Assembly (NCBI RefSeq): GCF_000143535.2
Contig: NC_037311.1
Coordinates: forward strand, 248,001 to 312,000
Direction of reading: 5' to 3'
From: Botrytis cinerea B05.10
Lineage: Eukaryota; Ascomycota; Leotiomycetes; Helotiales; Sclerotiniaceae
Length of the DNA: 64,000 nt
The notes under the pieces were generated by a model. That model did no database searches. It saw only the letters and a program-made list of their open reading frames with translations, and had not been told where the DNA came from. Of the stretch, positions 48,870 through 62,500 are shown piece after piece. Numbering within the stretch: the first letter of the stretch is position 1; every line of letters starts with the position of its first letter. The position numbers were made by a program, and so were the translations under genes.

Positions 48870-50285
48870 TGCGTCTAACATGATACCTCAAGCTTCTTTG
48901 ATTTTATCCATCTTTTTTACCGGAACGTGCACGGAGAAGGTATTCAGATTGTGGGAAAGATCACTGATTTGATTTTGTGATGAGACGATTTCGTACGCGG
49001 GTGAGTGTGGATCACGAATTGCTCCCTCAACGTCAGAATTATCACATGACTTGTTTCATCTATTGTCCTGCGCTAGCTTGGTTGACTTCGATGGTGTGAG
49101 TCACATGTATGCATGGCTTTCATGGAGTTGTTGAAGAGAATTCGAAAGATCATTGATGGAAAGAGGACTGCACGCTGGAGTCAAATTATTCATCGACTTG
49201 GGTCTGTAAACCCACTCGTTCCCTTTCCTCTTCTTGCTTCCTCATTTTTACTGCCCGAAAGCCATATCTCATATATCCTAGGAGCGTAGCGACTACTTAG
49301 ACTGCGATAATTATCTAGTATATCAACATTAATGCATACCAAGGAAACTTCATAAATGTTCAAACCTGTAGAATAGATCTTGTATGATTAATGAGGTCAG
49401 ATGGAAGGAACCTACTTCAAAGTTTTGATGGATCTTGCTTAGGTAAAAGAATGTCTTTCTAGACTCAAAGTATCTATTGTGAGAGTCACTGGGTCTGAAA
49501 CTGGCTGCAGTTGATGTTATCTGTTCATCCAAATGTTGGAACAATGGTTTCTGGTTTCTAACTTTTGAAATTAATTTCAAAGAATGAGATCAATTAATGT
49601 GTGCCTTTTCTATGAGTAAAGTGCACCACTATTAATAATGAATAGTGGACCTGAAATTAAAGTAAATTTCATAGATATGATTTCTCATTATGCGGCGAAT
49701 CAGCATAGAGCAAAGAGAAAACAAATAGCATCGTTTGCAAAGGACAAGATTGGTTAAGTTTCACTAGGGGCTTCCATCTAAGAAACATATAAGAATTCTT
49801 TTACCTGTAAGTACAAACAACTTTATATCTGGAGAAAGAGCGATCAATATGATCCTATTTACACTTCTATTAATAAGCTTGTCTCTCGATTGGCTCGAAG
49901 TCTTTGTTCATTCCATGAAGAGAAGATCAATCTATCGTATGATCTTGGTCTTAAGTGACCAGATTCACTTATTTACATAATTCCAGTCAAGGCCTCATTT
50001 ATTGTTGTAACTACCTAAGTATGAAACTCTCATTCTACAGTAGGAGATTTACTGAAGCATAAATGTCAGTCGTAGAAGTATCCAATCCTTTTAGTGATGC
50101 AGCTTCTTACCGCTGTAGTCCTTGCACTTTCCAGATTCAAAGGCTATTTATTAACCTCTCTATTTCTCGTACGTTCTTTCCTCCATGCATCTAGAACATA
50201 CTTTAATATTCTATTGACAAAGTAGTCAAGCACTCTTCCAAATTCAGATAAATCTTACCACAACCTTACGCATCGGTCATCAACC
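48870..50285. other. AT-rich intergenic region
   Basis: About 1.4 kb of low-GC sequence with no supported gene; the frame at 49350-49580 has no domain. Confidence 0.45.
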
Positions 50286-50888
50286 ATGGAAAATTATCCA
50301 GTTTACCAATCAATCGGTCTTCATCTACAATACATGATTGTTGTCGAGTCCCGATCATATCGTGGGAATGTCGATAATGAGGAGTTCTTGGCGGTTGCTG
50401 CTTATTGGAGCGAAATGATTGAAAACAATGACTATCATCGAGCTCTCGCCCGCCCCGACTTTAACATGTACAACATAGACTTTAAGATCTGGGAACACTT
50501 TTGTAAGTTTTGATCCAATGTCTGTATTTAGGGAGCTGAGACCTAACAAGACATGACAGTCGCCATGAACACAACAAACAATTGGGTATCATTCCCGTGT
50601 GTCGATCCTCGTGGACCACTCGATATGGTCGACTTGAATCCATTCCCAGTCCTTCACTACAGTCCGCGGCCAGTCGATAGTGTAGCTATTGCGCCAGCCC
50701 AACAAAAGACAGCTCCTTCCGTTGGTGCTTCTAATCAAACTCCAGTCTCATCGGTTAGAGAACAGCTTCCTGCATATCACCATGGCCTATCAGTTAACGA
50801 TTTGGAGCAGCTAGCGCGAAGAGAGGTCAACGAACGTTTAACACAAGGGGTAAAAGGCAGATCCAACAAGCCACCGCGATTTCAGTAA
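50286..50888 (+). CDS. Small protein of unknown function, paralogue of the 52.7 kb gene
   Basis: Two exons, 50286-50502 and 50560-50888, give about 181 residues. Exon 1 ends ALARPDFNMYNIDFKIWEHF and is interrupted after the first base of the next codon. Exon 2 is Pro- and polar-rich (FPVLHYSPRPVDSVAIAPAQ) with a charged helix near the end (NDLEQLARREVNERL). No signal peptide, membrane segment or known domain. The gene at 52683 has the same layout: a helical first exon ending RPDF...WETF, a phase-1 intron in the same place and a polar second exon. The two are probably diverged copies. Confidence 0.65.
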
Positions 50889-52682
50889 AAAGCGTCTAGG
50901 TGTTTGTTAAAATCACGTTCGATGTGGTATTGACACTTACTGTCGCTTATTCCCCTGGTCTTTTGTCGCATGCATAATGCAAGTTGCTAGAGCATCCGAT
51001 ACGACATTGGATATATAAGGGAGCTATATTCATAAGGATGTGAGGCGGTGATGTTCTGGAGGGAGCTGGAGAATATAAGATTCGTTATGGTGGGTTTTAG
51101 GGGATTAATGGAAAACCAAGAGGTATCTCTCCGTGTGATCCATTCTCTATGATTTATAGTAGTTGATGAACTTAGCACGTTCACTAAAGATGATTTTACG
51201 TTCTCTTCCTAAATACATAATTTTGTATGCCCAAAATGCCAAGCTACTTCATTATGAATATTGAGACCAAAATCGTATTGGAGATTATCAAGTAGAGGAG
51301 ACATCAATATATCAAAATACCTTGAATTTGTAGCGCGGTTTCTGCTCAGCAGTCTTGGGAGTATCAATTTACCTTGCTATATGCCGCTGACTATTCTTAC
51401 TATGGCCATCTTGCATAAATCAAGATATATCAATTAACATTCTCTACATGTATATCCTTAGTACCTTAAGACTCAAACGAATATTACCTTGGAAACTTTG
51501 TGAACTGTCAGTCTATAACATCTTCCATCTCCAGGTTGACTCGAACTCTTTTCATCGAGATAATGGTGTGACAGTTTCCCATATACTCAACATAACTTAA
51601 GATTCCAACTAGTAACATCATCTCGATTTCTTAATATCTGTCTTCTGGATGAACACGCTGATGATGAATCATTTAGCTTATCAATTGCTTGGAGACCAGA
51701 GTCTCATAGAAAGAAGATTATCAGAGTGCCTGCCAAGCTTTGGGAGTCGAAGGACCGAGGGTGAAGATTCGAGCATTCCCCAGGGAAACAAGTGGGGAGT
51801 ATATTGAATCACTGGTACAGACTGAATTTTGATGGAAGAATTAGCTTCCACCACAAATACATGGCTTGCGAGTGCTCAATATTTTATCAACATCTCAAGA
51901 TCAGATTGATTGGCTTAATGATGCTGGACCCTTTCAATAGTGTATTTTAGAATGTAATTAGAAGTATTTGAATAAATGAGTCCCTTTTCATAAATTCACG
52001 GCCACTAGATTCTTTAGCTAGGGTTGCACCAGAGTTTTGTACTTGTGTTTATGCTGAGGGCTTACTTGGAACCAATTAGACACTGAGGCTCTTGTATCAA
52101 AGATTATATAATAATAAAGACTCGCTCATTCGGCATTCAGTTGAATAGCGATAGGCCTTTTGGAACATTAAATTCACTTTGTATCCCAGGAGTATCCGGC
52201 AACTGTATGAATAATAATTCAAAGTAGCCGGCAAGTCCCCCCACGGGACCGAATGAACGAAATCTGGGATTTATACTCAATAGGGGAATACTTCACTCAG
52301 GTGCCACCTTTAAATCAAACAACGCGGAGAAAAGATTAGCGAATGCGAAAGGCATATTATACTTGATTCGTAAATACGGTATTAATATTTGTGACACATG
52401 TATATCGTCTTATCAAGAACCTCCAAGATCATTGCTACTATTAATTTAGACACAAACTGTGAGTTGGATCGTGTATAATAAGTCTTCATAACCATCACTT
52501 CTTCAAGGTTCAAACTCGTCTTGACATCCATACAATATCTCTCCTTAATAAATGCCAGCTTAGCCACAGCTACTCCATCCACATCGATTGACTGCTCTTT
52601 GACATCAGAATCACCAAACCCTTCTACAAAAAAAAGCGAAATCCCTCTTCAAAACAACAATAAGAGTAGATAGATACTCGAC
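50889..52682. other. AT-rich intergenic region
   Basis: About 1.8 kb between the two related small genes. No supported gene; the frames at 50987-51184 and 52382-52582 show no domain. An A-rich tract lies near 52628, in the probable leader of the next gene. Confidence 0.45.
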
Positions 52683-53580
52683 ATGGACGATGAGATTACG
52701 CCTGTGGGCGATACACAAAGAATGCCAAAAGTCTATGAATCGGTGACTCCACATCTTGCACGTCTACTTCTCGAACAAAAGTTGCTGTCTGTTGATGGCA
52801 AAACCGTTACAGTTGATGAGTTTTCCTCTGCAGTAGAGAAAGCGACATCAAACATCAATAGCAAGAAAATTTTTCTTCAACTCCAACTACTTCGACCAGA
52901 CTTTGTTCAATTTCTTATGGATCGGGAAGTTTGGGAAACCTTTTGTGAGCATTCGATTGATTATTTTGCACCTCCAGCAAAGATGGAACTGACTATCATC
53001 AATCATAGGTGGAACTCCAGTCCAGACAGACAATCCAAACTACAGGCCCTTTCCAAGAAAAGATCCTCGAATCGATAATCCTCTTCCTCGATACTTTAGC
53101 CCTAGCACCCTCACGGCTGATGACTATGGTCTCATAAATCGCGACAAATTGCACCCTGATTGTCCGAACTGTACCTGTGGCACTATTCCCAGAGGTTTCC
53201 CCGAGAACCAACGTCTTTACGAAGATGGAGGTGTTCGGATGACTACACCCACAGAGGAATATGCTGCTTATCAGGCAGAATTTGATGGTTTTCATGAGAG
53301 GCTTGAAGCTGAGTCTAGAAGACTAGGCTTTCAAGACTCAGATGAGCGGTGGGAGAAAGAGTGTGAGCTTCAACAGGCTGAGGAAGCTGAAAGAATCAGA
53401 AAAGAGGATGAGCAAAAGAGAAAAGCTGATCTAGAGGCGATGAAGATTGACGAGGTGGAGATAATAGATAATCCAGAAGAGTCAGAGGAGCCAAAGACAA
53501 AGACTAAGTCGAAAATCACGACAAAGAAGACGAAGGTGAAGAGTGGGAAGAAGCTTTGTTCTAGGTGTTCTTGCATGTAG
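52683..53580 (+). CDS. Unknown protein with Lys-rich tail, paralogue of the 50.3 kb gene
   Basis: Two exons, 52683-52944 and 53009-53580, give about 277 residues. Exon 1 is helical (TPHLARLLLEQKLLSVDGKT) and ends LRPDFVQFLMDREVWETF, with a phase-1 intron there. Exon 2 contains YRPFPRKDPRIDNPLPRYFS and a CPNCTCG motif, then a charged coiled coil (ELQQAEEAERIRKEDEQKRK). It ends in a basic tail (TTKKTKVKSGKK) closed by CSRCSCM. The CxxC near residue 135 and the CSRCSC end could bind a metal. The basic tail may be nuclear or nucleic-acid-binding, which is inference. Family not recognised. Confidence 0.72.
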
Positions 53581-55315
53581 CAAAAAGGTACAGATAGCTA
53601 CTGCATGGTAGAACTAAGATGTTGCAATTCTAGCACTATCATGCAGCGGGACACATGGAAGCACAGCGGCGGTCCTTTATAAAGCATGGTTTATCTTTCT
53701 CTTTATTATATCTGCTAGTTATGACGATATCGATTCTTTGATATCTGACTCCAGTAGTATTCAATGAAGATGTGAAGAAATCCATTATAGTTCGATTATT
53801 TACAAAAGTCTCCGATCCACTGGGTCTGAGTGTATGATGAAAGTTCGAGTGGAAACTTGAGGATGAGAGTTTTTGATAGAAAACGATGACTCCTCAAAAA
53901 TAGGCCGATATTTGTTTTTCTACAGCTAAAAGCAACATACGCGTTTGGAGGATTTGGCCCCCTATAATTCATCTCAATTAATAAGTATTACTGTTTTCCT
54001 CTATGCTTTAAAAGTGCCATGAATCATTTCTGAGCTTTGAGACTTTATTTTATTTTACAAAGCTGTACCTTGAAAGAATCTAATGGAATGATACAAGGTA
54101 GATTCTATTTGCAAAGAAGACTCCACAAATGTGAAAGAGTGCTAGATGTCATTAGTCTTGAAGGTAATCCCACCACAGCTGGTTTCCAGGAAATAGTGCT
54201 TGCAGCATGAGAAAAAATCCACCATGAGTTCCGTTTACGCAGCGGCTCTGAACCGTCAGTTGGTGCCTCGGAGAGAATTCATTTCTTGGCAGCGGAGAGG
54301 AATAGACCTTCAGAGCTCGGCAATTTGTGGGGACTATGCATTTGGATTCCGGTATCATGACGTCATTAACTTTATGAGGGTGATGAATCTTCTTGCGTCA
54401 ATTGCGGCATTTACTCGGTAATAGAGGATGACATACATAAGCCCTGCACTAGGAACAGTTTGACTAACGGCACAGGTCTCACGCTGCAAGTATATAGTAT
54501 CTGCCACCGCTTTGCAAAATTCCTCTTGATTGAGAAGGTGAGATGGTTCTTTTTCCAACGAGCTCCTATCACCAAGGTTCTACAGTGATCCCGTGCTAGT
54601 AGACTATCAGTCTTTAGAGTGAGTTCGGCTACAGCAGTGAGATATTAATTGCAATCGGTGATTGCTCGATAGGGAATCTCCGCTATCTATAAAAAGGAAG
54701 AGAGAGGACGCAAAATTTACTTGTGTATGTCAATTGAGATATCAATCTCTGGCTAGCCTGGTCTTAAGCATGAGAAGTCTTTAGAATGTGACTTGATCCG
54801 GATACGAAGTGTCGAAGACCAAAATCTGTGATGGACACTTTCTACAGTATAGCTGTACATTCACGATGATTTTGGAAGAATCAAAAGAGAATTCAAGGAC
54901 CGCGTATAAAAATTGCCATTGAAGTCATTTCACACTCCTGGGTATTATAGGTTGATCAATAGTCACGCGTAGTTATTTCAGGAGCGCCATACGAAGAAAT
55001 TCTAACACCAAATCATTATATATGTAGTGACATTCGGTATGAACATATGCAGGGTACAAAGTAATTCATCAAGCAAAGTCATTCACCCCACACTATAAGC
55101 TGCGTACAAATTATCCATACCCATAGGTCATCCCCAGATAATCCGCCTCGTAGGTTACCCATCAGAAATAACTATCCAGCGTAAAATCAACTATTATCTT
55201 CATAAACTCTTGGTGATCATGAAAAGAGGAAGCGAATGTTCGTCCATAGACATGAATCTCGACCTAAATGATAGCGATTGTCAGTAATACTCAAAAACTC
55301 GAAACATTCAAATTC
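53581..55315. other. Intergenic region with no supported gene
   Basis: About 1.7 kb of moderate to low GC. Frames at 54152-54358, 54200-54421 and 54355-54558 overlap each other on both strands and show no domain. Confidence 0.45.
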
Positions 55316-57308
55316 TTACCATACTTCATCTTTCCTAGAGTCGACTTGCTGAGCTAAGCTTGTTGCTGGTTTTATTACCAATTGGAGTTCTTCTTCAATG
55401 ATTGTGGATAGCATCATTAAGGATATTGTAATCATTGGACTGATCTGAAAGTGTGGTTGGGAAACACCCGCGCTGGGGGAATGTTGCTCAGCAGATCTCA
55501 TTTCTGGATCACGCTGTCGTCGTGACAAAACCATCATTTTGATTCCGCATGAAGATTGTTCGAGGTAAAACCCCTTCTTTGGAAGCCATTCTGAAATGTA
55601 GTATTCGTCATACACTGTAGGCTCCATCTTTGCACCGACGTCAGCCAAGCAAGATATGCAGACGAGAATTGATGTATGCAGGGTTTTGTTGTATGGTTTC
55701 GAAGCTGCGACCAGATAATTCGCTACGTATCCAAGTACACTAGTCCCAGCTCTGTTTCTGGTGTTAGGGTTTGCTCCCATTGTCAGCAATTTTTTCACAA
55801 TCTGCCTAAGTCCCCGTGAAGCAGCTATCGTTAATACCGTGTTACCATCCGAGTCTCTCAAATATATGTCGGCTTCCTGTATATTCTCTACGAATTGAGA
55901 TTCTAGGATACTGGACTCACAAAACTTCAATGATACGAACCGGGAGCCAAATCTAAATTCCTTTGCGACGTCCTTCATCAATTCTTCTTCAGAGCATGAC
56001 TCTCCCAGTTCGCGAAGACAGTCGAACACTTTCTTCTTAAAGTATTCGTATTTGGTGGTTTCCACAAGATCATGAAATGCAACGCGTTCAGGAAAGTGAT
56101 CCTTGCAGAGCCTGTCATAAACTGCGAAAGGATCCTCTGAGCAATGAAGAAACATTTTTCCTGAACTGTTACGATGTTTTAAGAGAAATATTTCTGAACT
56201 TTTGATGGTTGAAAGTATTCTTTGGATAAATTCGATGTTTCCTGCAGCAGCTGCATGATGTAATGTCGTATTTCCAAAATAATCTTCACTGGTTATATCA
56301 TTCACAACCATCCTGCCGTTTCGCGCAAACTCGTGTATCACCATAAATCCACAAATCTCGCAGATGTCACCTCTTCCTCTTACCCCTTGGTTGAGTAAGG
56401 AGAGACCACAGCACGGACGGTTGAGTAACGATGCAACAGGTGATACACGAGGAGGAAGGCAAATCGAATCAAGTGCTTCTTCATCAATAGCCATTTCCCA
56501 TACATCTCTCTCTTTTGCAGTTAGCGAAAATTTGCCTAAAGAAGATGTATCATGCTCATAGCCACTTGCAAATCCAAAGCTTGAAAATTCCGAATCTGTT
56601 GCAGAAAGCACTGAACTGAGACGACGAGTATGTGCACGTCGTGATTTATTTTTTCTGTTGAACGGGTTGTGATCTGGTTCCTCTTGGAGATGGAACTTCT
56701 CTTCCCGTGGCAGAGTGATGATTGGTGGTGTCGATTGGTCTTCAAATGAGAATGACGCGGCAATCGTTTCGTTAATTATGGTTCCGTTATAAATCAGCAT
56801 ATGTCGATTGTTAGGATGATGATTCGCAGCGTTATTCTGAATTGAAATCATCCTGGGATTGATGAAAGTACGAAGGTTTAATATAGGTGATTCGTCTAGA
56901 TTGCCTAAAGGGTCGTGTGAAGGACTCAAGCTTGCCGGCAAAAGCAACTGTGCCTCGTGTTCTTTGTGGAAACCTGTGTGACTGGCTTCTGGTGTAAGAT
57001 CCAATGAAGATGAACAGTTCTTTCTAAATCTTAACTTGAGGCGCGTGTGTTTGGAGATCATGCGGTTCCGACATTCCTTGAGAATTTGAAGACGAATTTG
57101 ACTCTGAAGTGAGTTCAAAGGTCTGTACTTTCTCCAGTCCTTCTTATTATTCGGCAGTAAATCACTCAACTGGGTTTGAATGTTTCGAACGCTTTATGGT
57201 TGGTTAGTGGACTTTCTGCTCAGAAATTCGCTGGGGGAATCCCTACCATGGATTGAATCCATCACTTGACAACAGTCGCTGGATTTCGGCGATCTTTAAG
57301 TCTGTCAT
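55316..57308 (-). CDS. Ankyrin-repeat protein with a central Cys motif
   Basis: Two exons, 57308-57247 and 57191-55316, give about 645 residues. The start is inferred: MTDLKIAEIQRLLSSDGFNP is joined across a 55-nt intron with a CACTAAC branch point to a long open exon that itself lacks a usable ATG at its beginning. The N-terminal half is polar and basic with no known domain. A Cys cluster (RPCCGLSLL then DICEICGF) lies near residue 285 and could bind zinc. Two separated ankyrin-like segments follow: DYFGNTTLHHAAAAGNIEFI and SDGNTVLTIAASRGLRQIVK with LLTMGANPNTRN. The gene points away from a small membrane-protein gene. Function unknown. Confidence 0.8.
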
Positions 57309-58111
57309 TAAGTACAATCGAACTAATTTCCTTTTCTTTGAAGAAGTCCAGACAATCTTTGGACGCCCTCCAGTGTTTTTGATCTCGGGCTTGAAGATTC
57401 GCGACAGAGACATGGCTATTTTCCAGGCGATGATGACTTCGAAAGTATCTATTGACGAACAACCGTGTTCTGGTCAGGTTTTCAAGAAGGCACTTTGGCG
57501 GAAGACAATAAATAAAGAAATTAATTGTTTCTAATTTCATGTAATAACTCAATTGTAATATTTTACAAATGTTCTGGGGGCTAGTCAGATCCATTTAGCG
57601 CTACTAATGTAAGATCCATGTTTTTGCGCGTCGATAATAACCAATAGGGTTACTTGGTACCATACCTAACCGAGATAACCTAGCTGCCTTCCGAGATAGC
57701 TAGATAAGCGGCGATCTATAGGCCCGACGCTTCTAGTTAAGAGCGTGCAAAAACATACTACCCTTGGGGCTTTGAAAAATTGATGCAGAAGTTAAGAGCA
57801 CACTAATAAAACCTCAAATGTAATATTTGACTTGGTGATTTACCTTATCAACCATGATCAGATATATAAAGGCTGGACAACATATAATGCTAATTATTTT
57901 TCCAGCTTCTATCGTTTACAACCGACCTAGTGAGTTAGATCATGTTGTAGTAGCATATCAATTTTGAATAGCACCAACGTCAATCACATTACCGAGATCA
58001 ATATACAACCTTTTGCTCCAATTGCAAGTAAAGTAAGTCATTTTAATATTTATAGAGAGACACATGCTTATTATTCATTCCAGATTCGAGTTCCCGCAGA
58101 AAGAGCAAGAA
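57309..58111. other. Divergent intergenic region
   Basis: About 800 bp shared by the ankyrin gene and the small membrane-protein gene. The 57253-57534 frame and the 57262-57594 frame overlap the first ankyrin exon on the two strands and are treated as shadows. Confidence 0.5.
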
Positions 58112-58444
58112 ATGTATCTCCCAGGACAGAATTCAGGTAAGACTTCCGGCAATTCATAGAGCAATACATTGACGATTTATGAAGACGAAATATCACAACT
58201 GTATAATAATACAGCAGCCTTTTCCAATCAAAACTTTTTGCCGGAAGCTACAAAGAACCTCACCTATGGTGACATTCTTACGCTCGTGTTTGGTGTGATC
58301 GGCATTGCCATGGCAGCAACAACAGTATGGCAGAACCAAAGGACATACCGGAATTCCGTATTGAATACCATGCAAGATGAGTTTGAAGCAGTCAGTAATT
58401 TTCCTACAATTTTGAGCAAATTGTTTTCTCTAGAAACTTTCTGA
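58112..58444 (+). CDS. Small single-pass membrane protein
   Basis: Two exons are proposed: a 25-nt first exon (58112-58136, MYLPGQNS) and 58185-58444, joined across a 48-nt intron in phase to give about 94 residues. The second exon carries NNTAAF and NLTYGD before a membrane segment (ILTLVFGVIGIAMAATTVW) followed by a basic QNQRTYRN stretch, so the C-terminus probably faces the cytosol. The tiny first exon makes the start uncertain. Short proteins with this kind of TYGDxLTLxFG membrane segment occur in ascomycete genomes, but I know no function. It is divergent from the ankyrin gene. Confidence 0.6.
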
Positions 58445-59525
58445 TAGGTGATCAAGACGAACCATCAAATAGGTGTGTAGGATGGGAGATAGGCATCTGA
58501 AGGATGACGAGACAATGTGTCAGGAAAGCAGTTCTGCCATTTATCACCAAAAATTGTAGAAGTGCGATAAAAAATTTGCAGGATTAAAATGGAGTATCTG
58601 GCGACGGTGCTGTTTCGCTTTGAGTGAGAGAAGTTGTATTAACAGCTTTTTTTAACATTCAAATGAGAATTGAACGAAGTATTGATCGCTCTATTAATTC
58701 TTGATTCTTGTTGCTAAACAGAAAATTGAGGACGCAATTGTTATTATCTTCCTTTCAAACAGTTAAATAGACAGCTGTGACACCTCAGATCTATCTTATC
58801 AAAGCGAAGGTCTTATTAGACAGAGAAAGAAAGCCTTGCTAGCAAAATTAGCCTCAGATGTGTGTTGTGGTGGACTTCAGCATCACCTTAGTCATCTACA
58901 CCTTAGCTTTGTGGTGAATGTTATCACGGGAAGGGAAAACAATACCTGGATGCCATTTGTTTTTTCTCCTGATGACAATCAAAAATACACACGTACTGAC
59001 TTCAGCTCACCCAGAAGTCCCAGAAAAATGGATACTGGTAAGGAATCATAAGTCAAAGAGCTCAATTCGCGATGTCCGTTCACGATTCGAGGCTCAAAAC
59101 TCAAGGGTGGTCAATATCGAAATATCTGGCACATTCCAATCGCTCTCGGTGTAAGGGAGAAATTTTCCAAATGCCAATGAATATCTGGGAGAGTCCAATT
59201 TGACTACAAGTAGGAATGTGTTCTCACATTCCAACTCAAAACTGCCATGACAACTTTTGCATCTTGGCAATCTGTTTGTTTTTGTTTTGTTTTTCGAACT
59301 TTCACCACCGTCTTTCCATCGAGTTTTCTTCACGACCTACCCTCCAACTAAAGCAATATCGCAAGTGCAGATATTATGACATTATATAAGAGAGCTTTCT
59401 TCACAGATATAGTGTCATCCTTATTCATTTAGGCTTAGCCACGCAGGAAAAGGCGTCGAAAGCATATTCTTTGGAGTTCGGCGATAACCTCAATTGATTA
59501 TCTTGTACAATTTAATATTTCAAAC
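58445..59525. other. Intergenic region
   Basis: About 1.1 kb upstream of the long membrane-protein gene. Frames at 58836-59051 and 58918-59154 overlap in two frames and show no domain. A further decayed exon of the small membrane-protein gene is possible but unsupported. Confidence 0.4.
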
Positions 59526-62500
59526 ATGCCTCCTTCATCTATAGGGGCCGAAGTCCCAATAGGCTCTGGAACTATACCGCTAGGTGGAATCATTGGTATC
59601 GCCATTGGCAGTGCTATCGTGTTGATTGTGTTTGGAGTTACAGCAGTGACATATGTAAAACGCCATCATCGAAATGCAACCAAAATTCGCGAGGATGAAG
59701 TTCAAGATGACAAAATTACGAGTTCAGTTGGACGAGCAAACTCATCGCCGTATTCGCTTCCTCTACTCGCAACTCCATACCATTATCTGCCGCCTAGGAA
59801 TGTCCCTGGTCGGCGTGGTACGGCGAAGCACGCAAACTTTATTGATGATGATGAGGAGGAGGAGGAGGATGAAAACATTGTTAGACCGGGTACGAAGAGA
59901 TCATCCGGGCCTAAGAACCTCTTCCAAAAACAAAGATCTAGTATCAGAGATTCATGGCCGTTGGCATCCAGGACTCAGTCACCCGCAAAATCGCTCCCCC
60001 ATGCTCAATCAGAGAAAAACATACGAATTAATTGTGTAGCCCCACCAGGCTATGTTCTCCAGGAGCCACAGCGTCCGAAAAGGACATTCTCGAGGAAGTC
60101 TCATGTCAAGAATTCGGATTCTGTTGAAGATATTACAATAATCGATGGGGAGCCTAATATACTCCGTGGCAGAAGCCGATCCAACTCGGAGAACCAGTTA
60201 TCATCAATTCTAAAATCAACATCTCAACGTCTCAGGGACACCCACAGACAGTCTGTGAGGAGAAGTTGGAGCAATCTAGGGAGATTTCCAGGATCACCTC
60301 CTAAACAAAGGCTACCTAATCCACCGTTGAACAAAGCCACAGAGAGCAGAGAAGTCCTTCTTGCACCTGAACTCTCTACACCAGACATTACTTCCCGTGA
60401 AGAAATGCAATCACCACGAACACCAAGTCCGGGAAAGAGAATTCCAAGACTGTCTGGTAGAGCATTCAAGAATCGAGGGCGATCACCCACACCATCTGGA
60501 GAGTCAGATGACAGCCTTTGTGGCATCGATACACCTGATCTTGTTATTCCAGCACAGCTCACATCACCAAGCAAGAGTGGTCGAAGATTTGAACAGCGCC
60601 ATCGAATGAATCTTTCTCCCACCAAGGGCTCTAATGGAGAAGTAAAGACAAACCGAATCCCTAAGACATCACTCACAAATGATCCATTCTTCTCCTCGGT
60701 TAAGAGTGCAAAAGTCACCCAATCTACTACAATTTATGGGCCACAACCTCGTTACATGAGAAAGGCTACTTTTGGGCAGGAAGATCTCCAAGAGCAAGTT
60801 ATGAATCTTGGTGACCTACCATTGAAGGATATCTCAGGAAACCAAAAAGGGCCACTGGTCAATCAGCCTCGATACCCTCCGACTTTAACTGAGCTCAATC
60901 CGTTTCAGTGGTCACCAAAAGAAGCTATGCAAACTCGACCCAGGACAGCAAGTCCTAATAAAATCATATCGAAGAGAAAGGGACATAAGCGTTCGAATGT
61001 GGTACGAATCTCTGGCTTATCTAGGCCAACAAGTGTTAGTGTGGTTCATGAAGAGTCGGAAGGGGAATCTCCTGGCATGACAACGATAATATCTCGACCA
61101 ACTCTTCGTGTAGTCGAGCCAAGTCCTTCGTGTGCTTCACTCTCCAGTCGATATTCTAGTGCTATGCCTCGACCCCCGTCAGTTTCTACCTTCAATCCCA
61201 GTATATCTATACCCTCTTTGAAACCAGGCTCAAGGCAGGTGTCATTGAATCGTGAAAGGTCCGCAACACCACCCCCTTTGAGGATCAGCCCGACTTTCAA
61301 CATTCCACAACTCAAGCCTGTGGAAAAACATACACCACCCGAACAAGAACCATACTCCCCTACGCCACCACCTTCAAAATTCAATTCAATTCTCAACGCT
61401 CCTCCATTGAAGCCAATGGAGCGATATGCATCTGGGTCATCAAACTCCGATGAATACTCCCCAACATTATCAGTCTGTAATTATTACGCCGAGAATTTAA
61501 ATTCTGAAGTTGAGTTCTTCAAACAGGCCCGATCATCACTTGCTATGAAGTCTCAGGTCCGTCGTCATATACAGAACATTGATGAAGAAATCATAAGCCC
61601 CGATACCCCAACGGATACTTTAGTTTCTTTTCCGGCACTGCCTCCACCAGAACCGGCAATTGAAGAAAAGAGAAGTCATCATCCTGATGTCCTGGAATCT
61701 TGGAGATCAGAGCGTCCGCCATCACGAGCTAGCAACCCGTCAAGTCTTTCCCGAATATCAAGTTTGGCCAACAAAAACTCAAGAGCACCAAGCCCTAAGC
61801 GAGTGTCTTTCAATGAAAGTTCAAACAATAAACCACCCAGCTCTGCACGATTTTCTCAGTCCTCAATTAATAATGCATTGATTCTCGGCCCCAGACAATT
61901 CTCACGCGCGAATCCTCCATCCCCATTAACTATCCCATCCACCTCTTTACCCGCACCGCCAATCCTCAGCCCACCTCTACCAATTCCTGTTCATCTTACC
62001 GGACCCCGACCAGAACCTTACAAACCTGGGTCATTCAGCACTGCCATGACCACTCTTGCATCCAATACCCCCAACTCCACTCGTGAGTCAATCGCTACAA
62101 GCATTGGTCTCTTACGTCGCATGAATTCTGAGATTTCTTGTATCAGTGCTGGTGATACCGATTCTTCTCCAATGGTGCCTGGAATTGGTCTCGACTGGAG
62201 CGATCGCCATCGTGCGTGTCGCTCATCTCGATTTTATCTCTCAATCGGTTCACCCATCGACGGTACAGCCGTTCAAAATTATCGGTCCTCCCTCAGTATG
62301 CTCTATCCGAATTCTTATTCTGTATATTCCAACTCGTATTTTCCTCAAGGAAATGATTCAAGTACTAGCGTCAACAGTGTTAGCGAGAGACGCCAGTCGA
62401 GGAGTGATTTGATGAATCCTAACTACGGTAATCTGCAAGAGATACTGGAGGATATTAATGCAAGTCGTGAAGGAAGCAGAGGTGCAAGCACTAGAGGGAG

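Noticed and set aside
57262..57594. 110-codon minus-strand frame as the start of the ankyrin gene
   Set aside because: It runs into a stop and cannot join the long exon in phase; the MTDLKIAEIQ frame in the same DNA joins cleanly across an intron with a good branch point.
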